Positions 41,250-51,691 of a stretch of DNA of 64,000 bases are shown here, piece after piece. The DNA is from Prototheca cutis. Taxonomy: Eukaryota; Chlorophyta; Trebouxiophyceae; Chlorellales; Chlorellaceae. The notes beneath the pieces are model-generated. The model had not been told where the DNA came from. It ran no database searches and worked only from the letters and a program-made list of their open reading frames with translations. A program made the translations under genes and the position numbers. Every line of letters starts with the position of its first letter. The stretch's first letter is position 1. The DNA is taken from NCBI GenBank assembly GCA_002897115.2, contig BCIH01000001.1, forward strand, positions 1,779,999-1,843,998. The letters are read 5' to 3'.

Positions 41250-44200
41250 ATGGGTGAGACCCGGGCTCGCACACCGCTGCGAATGCCAAGCTTTACCAAA
41301 GCCCTGCCCCGTCTCGGGGGCGGGCTGACGCCCAAGCCCGCGACGAGTTCGACAGAGTCTGGGAAATCGGACCTCCTCATGCGCTTCTTCGAGAGCGAGT
41401 GGTTCGACACATGGATAGCCCTGACGTGAGCGGAGTGCTTGTGACTTGGGGCAGAAAGATGGCCCATGCACGGAGCTGGCTGAGCACGGCCGAAGTCTCG
41501 GGCTGTTTTGGCAGTCAGGCGAAGAGTGCCTGTCTGGGTGGCCGCAGCCATGGGCCAGGGTGAGGGCGGACGAGGCATGGCATGCCCATCCACAGGAGCC
41601 TGCGCACGCCCACACTGCATGCAGGTACCTGTACAAGACCACCTCCCCCGGCGTGCAAGACTACCTGTGCAACCGACTGTACACGCTGCCCGAGAAGGAA
41701 GTGGAGCACTACCTATCCCAGTTCACGCAACTGTGCATGATCCGGCCAAACAGCTCGCTGGAACGAGTGCTCATCGACCTCTGCTCCCGCTCGCTGCGCA
41801 TTGCAGTCAAGGTATGCCCTGAGCACCTGGTGTTGGTGCATGTAGAGGGGTGCAGCTGCGTGTGTGTCCTGGGGGGGAAAGGGGATGCCCGGTGGGAGAG
41901 CCCCGCCCGAGCGACCAAGCAAGATGACATCAGTACAGCTGCCGCAGTACTCTGGTAACAACGATCCAACTGGCATTCACGTTTCTCCCCTATGTTCCAC
42001 CCTTGCGCAGGCTTATTGGCTGCTGCTGGCCATCTCCCAGGACAACCCTGGTGACTTGCACGTGGTCACCCTGCGTGACCGTTGTGAGCAGGCGGCTCTG
42101 GAGGGCACGTGGGACTTGCCGTTCAAGGACTCCAAGTTGCCTCCTTTGCGTGTGCTGGAGCTGGACCCCGCCGATGGTAGTGGGCCCGGAACGGCAGCCT
42201 CCGATGCTGCCGTCCCGGGGAGAAGCCCGCCGCGGAGCCCTCGACGGACGCCGTCCATTCCGTCTTCGGTTCCCAGTGGGGCGGCGGAGGGAACAGCCAA
42301 TGGTTGGGATTCTCCGGCTGGGCTTCGGTGTGTGACACCACGCATGCCCAGCGGCGCAGGGCGGCCGATGTCGCCTGACCTCGTGTCGCCGCGGCCCGTG
42401 TCCCCCGACGGCTTTGGCAGCGGCATGTTCTCCTCGGTGTTCATGGACACGGGTGTGGAGGGGCTGCTGGGATTCGGAGCGGCGCCCGAACGGGGAGAGG
42501 TCGATGGCGCTGCGGGTGGTCAGAACGGCCGAGGAGCGGAGACTGGTGGTGCTGTGGCGACGGGGGCGCCAAGGGGTCGACTGCGCATCGCCGTCGCGCC
42601 CGGGAGGGCAGGACGGTTGCCGTCTCCGGCCCCAGGTCCAAGCTGCAAAGTTTCAGTCGCCAGCGGTGGGAGTGGGGCGACGAGCGCCGCCCACCAGGCA
42701 GTCGGCGGGAGTCAGCCAGCGGCACAGAGCCGGCCTGGCTCGAGGCAGTTGGAAGCGAATTCAGAACAGCCTTCTGGGCCCGCGTCCGGGTCCTGCCCCA
42801 CGCTCCCCGACCTCTGCCTCAACAACCGGGGAGGTGTCAGCTGGAGCGACCGTGGCGCGTCGGGCGTTGCAGACGAGGGCATCACCGGGTCGAGCAGCGG
42901 GGTCTTGTCGCCCGGTGCGGCCGCGGGGTCGAGCAGCGGGCTGATGCTGAGCCCTGCCAACTCCCCCCGGCGACGACAAACAACGTTTGGCGCGACGCTG
43001 GATTTCATCGAGGCGCTGTGCACAGCGAGCTCGGGGCTGACAGCCTTCCCGCCCGAGGATCGGGAGTGGGCGCTGCGTCGCGTGCTGGGCTCCATCAACT
43101 CACAAATAGAAAGCGCATCGAGGCGGGGGGTCGCCGTCTGGTTCCCTGTGGGGACGCGCAACCGCCGCGTCGTGCGTCTCGTGGCCCGCGAGTCTGTGCT
43201 GCTCAACTCGCGCGAAAAAGCACCGTTTACACTGTACGTCGAAGTCCTCGACGAGGAAGCCGCCGTCGAGGAGCTCGAACACCAGCGCCGCGGAACGGCC
43301 GATGGTGCTGGTGATGGGGATGATGACAACCAACCGCAGCTCCTCGTCGACGGCGTCGAGGACGGCGACGAGCGGCTGGCGCAGCCAGACAACGACGACT
43401 CAGACGGTGACGAAGGCGACGACGGCGCCGCGTTGCTTCCGACGCCGTCGCGGCCACCGCCGCTGCAGCGCATGTGCTCCAACGCCTCCCGCGCCACGGC
43501 TTCCGGCACAGAGGACGACACGTGCGAGGACGGTGCCAGCGACAGCGGCGGGTCGAGCTCGGCCGCGGCGCTGGTGGCCGTGCGCGCCAGCAGCGGCAAC
43601 TACCTCACCATGCCGCGACCCATCATGCGGGGGGCCAGCCTCGTCGCGACCCCGGGCACGCCACAGTCCCCGGCGTCGAGCACCCACGATTCCCCGGCGC
43701 GGGGCGGCACAGCCGCCAGCGTTCAACCGAGTCCTCCGTCCAGCGAACCGTCGCTGGCGGCAGCCATGGCCCCCGGGCCGCGGGGCGTCGGCGCAGGCAC
43801 CTGGATTGGGCACGCCCCCCCGGGCGCGCGGTCGCCGTCTGCGGCGGCGGTCGCTGCCGGGGGGGTCGGAAGCGGCAACAACTCCACGCGGTCCTCGCCG
43901 GTCGCGGCGCGAAGGAGTGCCGTGGGCGACCGTGGTGTCCTGGGGCCAGAGCCGTCGGCGCCATTCGCGACCCGCCGGACGCTGCACAATGGTCCGTTGG
44001 CACCGTCCACGGCAGTGCCAACCGTCATGCCGCTGCCCCGCGGTTCCACGCCGGCGGCTGAGCTGGCGTGGGGCCTGGACTCGGCACTGGCGGGACTTCG
44101 GGGCGAAGCCCCGCTTGTCCGCCTGGCACTGGTCGTACTGGACGATGAGCCTGCCGGGGACGAAAGCGGCGCGACTGGCAGGGAGGGCAGCACGCCCAGC

Positions 44201-46233
44201 GCGCACAGCAGCGACGCCGGCGGTGACGACGAGGGGGAGGCCGACGACGGGGGGAGGGAAAATCAACGCAGCCGCCAGACGCCGCAGCCGTCGGCAGTGT
44301 CGGCATCGGGGGCCAGCGGCGGCGTGCCGGGGCCCCTGCAGTGCTTCCGGCCGGCCTTTGCGCCGGCGGTGCACCCGGAGCCTGGTGCGGTACGGCCCGT
44401 GCCAGCTGGCGATGCGTCCTCACGCCCGCAGCAGCAGCAGCCATCGTCGTCGTCGGGCGACTGGTTCCGTCGGCTTGGCATCGGCGGCAGCGGATCTTTG
44501 TCGCCGTCAAGCAAGCTGGAACGGCGGTCGGAGCCCACGGCAGGCAGCGGTGCCGAGCAGGCCACGACGACCTCTTGCGGCCGAAACTCATGGAGTTGCC
44601 GACTGGGGTTCTGCAAAGCCTGCGCCGCGGCGGCGGCTGCGGCGGCCACCGCCGCGCGCACTGCGGACGAGCACGGTGGTCAGGGTTCGTTTGGCAGACT
44701 CAGCATGCCAGGGGGTCTTGTGCCTCACGGGAACAGCGCCGGGGGTACCGACGCAGGCGTAGTGCGAGCAGGGCCGCGGGTGAAGGTGCAGCTCACCGTG
44801 CAGGGCGGCGTGGACCTGAGCATCCGGCGCACGCCGCCGCGGCACGCTCGCGTGCCCAGTCACGAGGCCCTGCTGCGTGTGGCTCGCAAGCACCGCCTGC
44901 CACCGCCCGACGATGTGCCACAAACAGGGGCGGTGCCCAGCAGGGGCGCTTCGGAGACGGGCGTCTTGGGCTCGGGGTCCGTGCCGAGCGGACTCGCCTC
45001 GGTCCCCGAATCGCGGCAGCTCCCCCGGCGGGCCGGCGGAGCAGCGATGATGATGCCGTCCCAGAACGACCAGGGGTCATCAATGGATGCGGGGCCTGCC
45101 GAACAATTGCCGCCCCGTGCGCCGCCGCCGCCAGCAGCACCGGACCAGGTGCCCGGCGGCTCGAGGCGGCAGGTGTACGGCGAGCCGTGGGCCGAGCGGC
45201 GCGAGCGGCTGCGGGCGGCCTCGCCGCATGGCGCGCGCCCCGGCTGGGATCTTGCCTGTGTGGTGGTCAAGGCCGGGGACGATTGCCGGCAGGAGCTGAT
45301 GGCCATGCAGCTTATAGATGCGTTTGCGGCCATCTGGGCCGAGGCCGGGCTGCCCCTGGCACTGCGGCGATACCAGGTCCTTGTCACAGGCAACCGCACC
45401 GCGCTGATCGAACTGGTCTCTAACGCGCCGAGTCTGCATGCGGTCAAGGGCGCGCTGGGCCCGGGGGTCAGCCTGCGCCAGCACTTTTTGGAGCGCTACG
45501 GCGAGGGCACGCCCGCGCTGGTGGCTGCGCAGAGGAAGTTTGTCGAGAGCATGGCCGCCTACTCCCTCGTGTCCTACCTCCTCCAAATCAAAGACAGGTG
45601 TGGAGGGTTTTAGGGGGCGGGGTTCGACAACTGTTACGGCGGTCGCGAGTCCCGCTGCGCTTGTGCTGGGTCCAAATCCCAAAACTCTTGACTCGATCAC
45701 ACACCCCAACACGTCCATGGTTCAAACACAAACCCTGGCAGCAATGCAACCTAAGCACCGGCACAACAACACACCGTCACAGGCACAACGGCAACATTCT
45801 GCTGGACGATGAGGGCCATGTGGTGCACATCGACTTTGGGTTCATGCTGACAAACTCGCCTGGCGGCGTGAATTTCGAGTCGGTGCCCTTCAAGTTGACC
45901 CGGGAGCTGCTGGAGGTCATGGACACGGGGCCCTCGGGCGCGCCCAGCGAGCTGTTTGACTACTTCAAGGTCCTGATGATTCAGGGGTTCCTGGCCGCGC
46001 GCCGGCACGCCGACCGCATACTCCTCCTGGTGGAGGTCATGTCGGGGTCGGCCTGCCCCTGTTTCAAGGGCCGCGGACACCACGCCGTCGCGGGGCTGCG
46101 CAAGAGGTTTGCCCTGGCGCTGCCAGAGCCGGCGCTGGTGGAGATGGTCCTGGGCCTCATCAGCGACTCGCTCGACGCCTGGCGCACGCGGCAGTACGAC
46201 TACTACCAACGCATCCTCAATGGCGTCCTCTGA
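41250..46233 (+). CDS. PI4KB: Phosphatidylinositol 4-kinase beta (type III) with very long insert
   Basis: Lipid kinase making PtdIns4P at Golgi and trans-Golgi membranes. Exons 41250-41425, 41625-41811, 42011-45597 and 45783-46233 join in phase to 1466 residues. The N-terminal helical domain (LLMRFFESEWFDTWIALTYL, PGVQDYLCNRLYTL) is the lipid-kinase-unique region. The catalytic domain starts near residue 1180 (PWAERRERLRAASP). It contains KAGDDCRQELMAMQLIDAF (about 1210), FVESMAAYSLVSYLLQIKDR, the catalytic loop HNGNILLDDEGHVVHIDFGF, LTNSPGGVNFESVPFKLTRE, FDYFKVLMIQGFLAARRHA and the diagnostic C-terminus DAWRTRQYDYYQRILNGVL. Between them lie about 1000 residues rich in Ser, Gly, Ala, Pro and acidic residues, far longer than in animals or plants, all in one exon with no stop. 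ATG 41250 is the first good start before the conserved helix. Confidence 0.94.
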
Positions 46234-46898
46234 TCAAGCAATGGTGGAAAGGACTAGTGTGGCCAAGCACCTGATGCCAACCGGAACGCTGTGCCTGCTC
46301 CTTCACCCTTGTGGCGCTCCCCCACCCCCACACACCCAGCCAAACTGCCGATGCGATGTGCAATGCTGATAAAACATGTGGGCATTTGATTGCGCTATTG
46401 CTGTCCTGCGATAGGATTCCCGTGAAAGTACATGGCCTCTGGCCCCTCTGCTCCGTGGTTGCGCTGCTGCTCCCCTCGATGCTCTCTACGGGGCAACGTG
46501 CGGACGCCATGGGCCTTTATCTCTGCTGCCTCTATTTACATGCTTTCTTTTTCCCTCAAAGCAGTGCTGACAACATGCCTAACAAAAACATACGCGAGCG
46601 ATGGCTTTTGTACCTTGTGGCTCCTCTGCCCCCGTTAAGGAGAAAAAGTTCCGCTCAATGATTGGGTTCCTTGGGGGCAGCCGATTTGACCCGGGGATGC
46701 TTTTTGGGACCTGGCGGGCCTGTGCTGGACTGCACCTGCGCGGGGATCGATCCGCGCGATAGGATCCACCCGGAGAATAGTGGATAAAAGCGCTCCCAGG
46801 CCCACCCACAACATCCAGCGATTTTTGTAGCATTGCCCACCGCGCATCCAAGAGCTTGGCATCTCTTCACCTTCGGGTTCTCCAGCCGATCAAGCACA
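46234..46898. other. Intergenic; nothing recognised
   Basis: 3' flank of PI4K-beta and promoter of the cyclophilin gene. Short AT-richer patches (46540-46600) but no supported gene. Confidence 0.5.
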
Positions 46899-47905
46899 AT
46901 GTCCCGTCCGGTAAGTTGCGCGCCCGGCTCTCTCAAAGAATGTTGCATAGTTCCGATGGACAATGTGCGTGACATGATGATGATTTATCGCCCACGCGCA
47001 GGTTGTGTTCTTTGACGTCAGCGCGGGCAGCACCCCGCTGGGGCGCATCGAGATGGAGGTACGGTGCTGGGCTGATGCTGCATGGAAGCCAGGCACATGG
47101 CGTTGCTCACAATCGATGTCGGTTGATAACAATGCGGGATGCAGAGCGCTCTGTGCACTACATTGAGATGGGCACGGTTGAGTTGAACATCAGCGCTGCC
47201 TCCATCCCTGGCCCCAACAAGGCCCGGCTGTCAAGCAGCACTGCCAAACAATTTCCACTGCATCCACCCTGTCCAGCTGCGCGCTGATGTGGTGCCCAAG
47301 ACCGCCGAGAACTTCCGTGCCCTGTGCACTGGTGCGTGAGCATTGGTTGATGGCGCGGTTCTGGTGGGGGATGGCTTTCAGGCAAGATGACGGCTGGCCT
47401 CGGGAAGAGGATCTTTGGAAGCATGCGCCTTTAATCCCACAGCCAGGCCCCTATCTTTGCGGCGACCTCACAGCACTTCTCATCCGCAACCCTCCTTTGA
47501 TTTCCTGCAGGCGAGAAGGGCGTTGGCAAGTCTGGCAAGCCCCTGCACTTCAAGGGCTGCGCGTTCCACCGCGTGATCCCCGGCTTCATGTGTCAGGGCG
47601 GCGACTTCACCGCCGGCAATGGCACGGGTGGCGAGTCCATCTATGGCGCCAAGTTTGCCGACGAGAACTTCCAGCTCAAGCACTCCGGGCCTGGCATCCT
47701 GTCCATGGCCAACGCGGGGCCCAACACCAACGGTTCCCAGTTCTTCCTGTGCACTGTCCCCACCGCCTGGCTGGACGGCAAGCACGTCGTGTTTGGCAGC
47801 GTGATCAAGGGCATGGACGTGGTGAAGAAGGTCGAGTCCTATGGCTCCCCCAGCGGCAAGACCCGCGACGTCATCCGCATCACCGACTGCGGACAGCTGT
47901 CCTGA
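46899..47905 (+). CDS. CYP: Cyclophilin A-type peptidyl-prolyl isomerase
   Basis: Cytosolic cyclophilin that catalyses cis-trans isomerisation of prolyl bonds and binds cyclosporin A. Exon 1 is just 12 bases (46899-46910, MSRP), followed by 47002-47058, 47277-47331 and 47511-47905, in phase, 172 residues. Core: [38 protein letters not shown], the plant-type insertion [10 protein letters not shown], catalytic Arg and Phe in [49 protein letters not shown], and [10 protein letters not shown] with the cyclosporin-binding Trp. The C-terminus [11 protein letters not shown] is typical. TGTAA occurs 35 bases after the stop. Confidence 0.96.
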
Positions 47906-47939
47906 ACGTGCAGTGCCCGGAATGTTACCCACTCCTCCA

Positions 47940-47944
47940 TGTAA
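47940..47944 (+). promoter_or_regulatory. TGTAA polyadenylation signal of the cyclophilin gene
   Basis: TGTAA 35 bases after the cyclophilin stop codon. Confidence 0.55.
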
Positions 47945-47967
47945 CACGCGAGCAAGGAATAGGGCAC

Positions 47968-48009
47968 GGCCAGGCAAGCGAGGGGTGTGGCCAGGCAAGC
48001 GAGGGGTGT
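47968..48009. repeat. 21-bp direct repeat, two perfect tandem copies
   Basis: Two identical adjacent 21-base units (47968-47988 and 47989-48009, ggccaggcaagcgaggggtg plus t), in the 3' interval between the convergent cyclophilin and TRAP-beta genes. Confidence 0.9.
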
Positions 48010-48118
48010 CTCCTCTCTGGGACAATTTGCCTCCACCTGCACGAAGGGGATGACCGGGGCCCATAGTGCATGCCTGCGAGTACCCAGCACACGCGCCACT
48101 TGGCACCGCGACAGCTCC

Positions 48119-49693
48119 TCACTTCCTCTTGGAATCCTCGGCTTGGAGCTCGGCGAGGGCACGAGCGCGGCGCTTGGTCTTGCTGCTCTCTGCGATGGGA
48201 AGAAAGCAGGAATAAGGAGGGTGTTGGGTTGGTGAGACAGGCATCCCGGCCGCCGGGCCGGAGCAGGCTTCCAGTCGGTCTGGCCTGCTCTGTCCAGCGC
48301 GGATCATTGCATGCCACAGGCAGGACCCCCCAGTGCCCTACCACGAAATGCCTTCCCCCGCAGTCACGGCGACGCACCCTGGAAGGAGTGGTACGAGTCA
48401 GAGCCCCACTTGGCAACAAACACAGCAGTGACGACGTAGAGCAGCCACTTCCAGCCCGTGACAGTGGTGATGTTCCCGCCGGTGAGCGTGGAACCCTGAT
48501 GGGTCAGCGGGAGGGGTGAGTGGTGTATGCGTTTGCATTGCTTCTGAGGGCCATGCAGGCAGGCAGGCATCAGTGGCCCAGCTTCCCCTGTCATGCTGCA
48601 GTGCACATGGCACACTGCCAGTACAGGCATGCCGGCAAAGTGCATGTGCCTTGCGTCCCCCCCACACACACCAGCTCGAGCGCCTTGAACTTCCAGTCGT
48701 CAGTCAGTGTGAAGGTCTCGACCGCCATCCACTGGGTGCCGGTGGTCTGCATGCCGGCAGGAGCTCTTGCGGTTGTGAACAACCAACGCAACTGTACAGT
48801 GATTGAGTAGCCATTGCGCATGCAGACAGAGAGCTAAAGATGCGGATGCCACCGTCAAGGTCTCACAGACCCCACTCCACATACACCCCAATAGCGCACA
48901 AGAAAAACTGAATCCCCTCCCAAAACAACCCATTAAAAAATGGCCTCAATATTCATTCACCTTGATGCTGTCCTCATCCTCCTCCTCGGACTGGTAGGTC
49001 ACACGGATGGGGCCCTGCTGGTGCAAGCCGGGAGCCAGGGGGGTGATGCTGTACGTGAGCTGCTCCACCGTGCCTGCGGGGATGGACTCAAACTTGGCCG
49101 ACAGGTCACCTGACACTGCAAACTGCTGGGCTGGCCACTGCTGCTCGGCCACAGCCACATTCAGCGCGGAGCTGCGGTGTCAGGGGAGGCGTGTGGGAAG
49201 GGCACATGATCTCTGGTGTACACTGTCAGGCAAACAGGATACCCCTGGTGCCAATGTACCGGCTACAGCCCACAACACGGTGGTCCGGTGGGTAGTCCCA
49301 CCAACCGTGTGAGCCCCACCAAGGCAGCATGCAGGCCCATGGGGGTTCCTGCCGCAATCGCAGCCCCGCGCAAACACTTACGTAGTGCCGGCATTGTACA
49401 CTTCGATTGTGACCTTGGAGGTCTTGCCGACCACCGGCCGCTTGTCGGCGACCACTCGGCGCACGATCAGGAACGCCCTGTCGGTGAGCTCCTCGATATC
49501 CTCCTCATCGACCTCGACCCCCTCATCCTGGGCCCTGAAACATGAAAAATGGCAGCGGATGCGTGACCAAGCTCATCGGCTCAACGCGGAGATCCTGAGG
49601 CCCCGGCCCGAGCCCACCCCTCCTTTACCTGACAGGGTTCGCGACGGCTGCGAATGCAATCAGCGCCAGCAGCGCAAGGGCGGAGAGCCTCAT
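48119..49693 (-). CDS. SSR2: Translocon-associated protein subunit beta (TRAP-beta / SSR2)
   Basis: ER membrane subunit of the TRAP complex, which sits beside Sec61 and helps translocation of nascent chains. Six exons: 49693-49629, 49534-49382, 49171-48961, 48746-48672, 48495-48378 and 48189-48119. They join in phase to 230 residues. Signal peptide MRLSALALLALIAFAAVA; luminal domain with AFLIVRRVVADKRPVVGK, VTIEVYNAGTTSALNV, WPAQQFAVSGDLSAKFESIP and APGLHQQGPIRVTYQSEEED. A hydrophobic segment WLLYVVTAVFVAKWG spans the membrane, and the cytosolic tail is basic (KTKRRARALAELQAEDSKRK). A stop at 48364 follows if the donor at 48377 is not used. The spliced tail matches the Lys-rich TRAP-beta C-terminus better and keeps frame. 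Confidence 0.87.
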
Positions 49694-50664
49694 CGTGCCT
49701 AGAAATAATTCTTTGACATGCACAGCACAGCGGAGGGTTGGCGCCAGAGCCCTTCATGAGCCCACGGTTCAGCGCTGGCCGACCGCTTGATCTGCGGCTG
49801 CTCGCGAGGGGGCCCACATTCTTGACAAATGGTCTTAGGGGCTTTCCTACGCCCACCAACCTCGCCCGCTGCACGACAATTTTTATCCCAAAGCACTGAC
49901 GCAGTCTGCGGGGGGCACCTCTGGGAAGGAGGTGGCCGTGCCTGCACGCAGTCAGTCGTCCAAAACACTCGCGGAGCGCCGTATCCAAGGTCGGGCACTT
50001 TGAACAGCGTGGATAGGCCTTTGCAACGCCCGTTCCTGTCAGAAACATGAATACTGAAAGATTTTAGGAGATCAGGAATGGAAGAGAGGATATTCTATTT
50101 GCGACTGAAGTTGTTTCAAGAGCACCCCCTACAGGCCTTTAAGCATGACCGTTAAAAGGTGACTTGTAGGAGCCCGGCTCTGCCTTGTTTGGAGCCTTCT
50201 GTACAACCCCGACCATCTGGGATATTCCTCGTGGTTTCACTCTGCATGGTTATTACATTGGTGTATTGACAATCCAAATCAGGGCGCGTTTGATCAGGGA
50301 GTTGTACAGGCAGTTCAGTCTGCCCGTGAACTTGAGCTGCCAAGAAGCCGTCGACCAAGTGGTACCCCTGAGATTTTGCCCGGATTGTTGCGCTCTTCTT
50401 GGGATTGACATCCAGGCAAGGCTCGTGCATCATCGACCTGATGCTGATATTGCTGTGGGATCGCCGGAAACAGCGACACTACCGCTTCTGATGAGCCGCC
50501 AACGCAGAGCAGACTATCTGGTAGAGTTCAGATGCCATTGCCTTGAAAGTCGGCAGAACTGCATGCATGCTTGCCATGGTATGACAGGCCCCCCGCGTGG
50601 GTCCAGGCCAAGCCATCGACGATGGACGCTGTTAGCCAGATGGCCGTGGCATGCATGTGCGCAG
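49694..50664. other. Intergenic / upstream part of the Fanzor-like locus
   Basis: An open frame runs from 50185 into the Fanzor-like C-terminus, but 50185-50660 has no recognisable nuclease sequence. The stretch 50030-50420 is visibly richer in A/T than the neighbouring genes. Confidence 0.4.
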
Positions 50665-51075
50665 GGCGACAAGGAAAGCACCGTTGGCCAGTGCCCCCAC
50701 GTGAGATCGCAGTCGCTGCTGCACCGCCTCCCTTATGTGATGGCGGGGCTTGTGCGGGTGCAGGGNGAGCACACACATGCACACGCGTGCGCAGCCATGC
50801 ACGGCCGGTTTCCAGGGGCTGTGGGTCACGCCTACGCCAAGCGCGCCACGTCGCAGGTTTGCTCGGCGTGCAGTAAACCCTTGCGCCTGGGCGACTGCCC
50901 CACCTCCAAGAACAAGCACCTTGTCCGGCAGTGTCAGAACGAGGCCTGCGGCGTCGTGCACAACCGCGACAAGAACGCGGCGCGAAACATGTGCTATGTG
51001 GCACTGGGCCTGATCTTCAACGGCGTCCGGCTGGAGCCTTTTGACAAGCAGCTCCCGCCCCCGGCCCGTGCCTGA
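50665..51075 (+). CDS. Fanzor/TnpB-like (OrfB) nuclease, C-terminal part only
   Basis: The last ~80 residues match the end of TnpB/Fanzor proteins, RNA-guided nucleases of transposons that also occur in green algae. The zinc ribbon ATSQVCSACSKPLRLG has a C-x2-C pair, followed by LVRQCQNEACGVVHNRDKNAARNM. That segment supplies the second pair (C-x4-C) and the RuvC III motif N-R-D-x-N-A-A-x-N with its catalytic Asp. Upstream, GDKESTVGQCPHVRSQSLLHRL resembles the segment preceding the ribbon, in the same frame. Between them lies a CA/CG-rich stretch with an N (50757-50800) that is likely an intron or damage. The N-terminal wedge, RuvC I and RuvC II were not found, so this is either a multi-exon gene whose 5' exons I cannot see or a decayed copy. 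A domesticated zinc-ribbon protein is another possibility. Confidence 0.65.
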   Translation, partial: GDKESTVGQCPHVRSQSLLHRLPYVMAGLVRVQXEHTHAHACAAMHGRFPGAVGHAYAKRATSQVCSACSKPLRLGDCPTSKNKHLVRQCQNEACGVVHNRDKNAARNMCYVALGLIFNGVRLEPFDKQLPPPARA

Positions 51076-51691
51076 GTTCAGCCTGAACACTGCCCCCCCA
51101 AAAAAAATTGTCCAGCTCCTGATGTCTGCTGGCCCCAAAGGAGGCTTTCGCTTCTCCCTCGATGCTTGAACAGGCATCAATGACCCCCACCCTGCACGCA
51201 CGTTTGTTGCAGAGAAGGAATTGCTCCATGGCGCCATCAATGTTGTGTTTATTGCTTGCATGTTGTCTTGTGTTTAGCCTGCATGATCGATGGTTTAGAA
51301 ATTGGCGGCGCTGCTGCTCGCGGCTCCAACCCAATGCTCGGGCGGCCCCTGCCCACACGCTCTGGCCGGCAGACCAACTGTTGGAAATGTACAATGTTCA
51401 ACAACGATGCAGATTCCCTCTTGAAATCCTGGTTCACTCATTTCAATGCTTGTCCACAGTCATCAGGGTTCAATAGAAAGAGAACATGTGTTTTCACGCG
51501 ATTTGGTCCAGGGACGACTGGAGACATCCGTCTGCTGCGGGGCCTTGCGTCTAGGGAGCCACCACCCATTGCGGCTCCTGGCACCTAGGGAGCCACCACC
51601 CACTACGGCTCCTGGTGCCTAGGGAGTGACCACCCACTACGGCTCCTGGTGCCTAGGCAGCAGCAATGGCCACCTGCCACAGCGCCACCCT
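51076..51691. other. 3' flank of the Fanzor-like locus, with tandem repeats
   Basis: No gene supported. Contains the 34-bp tandem repeat (51555-51656). If the element is a transposon, its right end and guide RNA would be expected around 51050-51250. Confidence 0.4.
51555..51656. repeat. 34-bp tandem repeat, three copies
   Basis: Units 51555-51588, 51589-51622 and 51623-51656. Consensus begins ggagccaccacccactacgg and ends ctcctggtgcctag; copies differ at four or fewer positions. Each unit contains short inverted parts (ggagcc / ggctcc) that could form a hairpin. Confidence 0.95.

Noticed and set aside
42000..45500. Many long alternative-frame and antisense frames in the PI4K-beta insert
   Set aside because: Products of GC-rich, repetitive codons; only the frame joining the conserved helical and catalytic domains is supported.
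46640..46880. Possible small nuclear RNA or signal recognition particle RNA
   Set aside because: GC-rich inverted parts (gcgcgggatcgatccgcgcg-like) are present, but no conserved box of U1, U2, U4, U5, U6 or SRP RNA was found on either strand.
51555..51656. CRISPR-like repeat array
   Set aside because: The 34-bp units are directly adjacent without spacers and the genome is eukaryotic.
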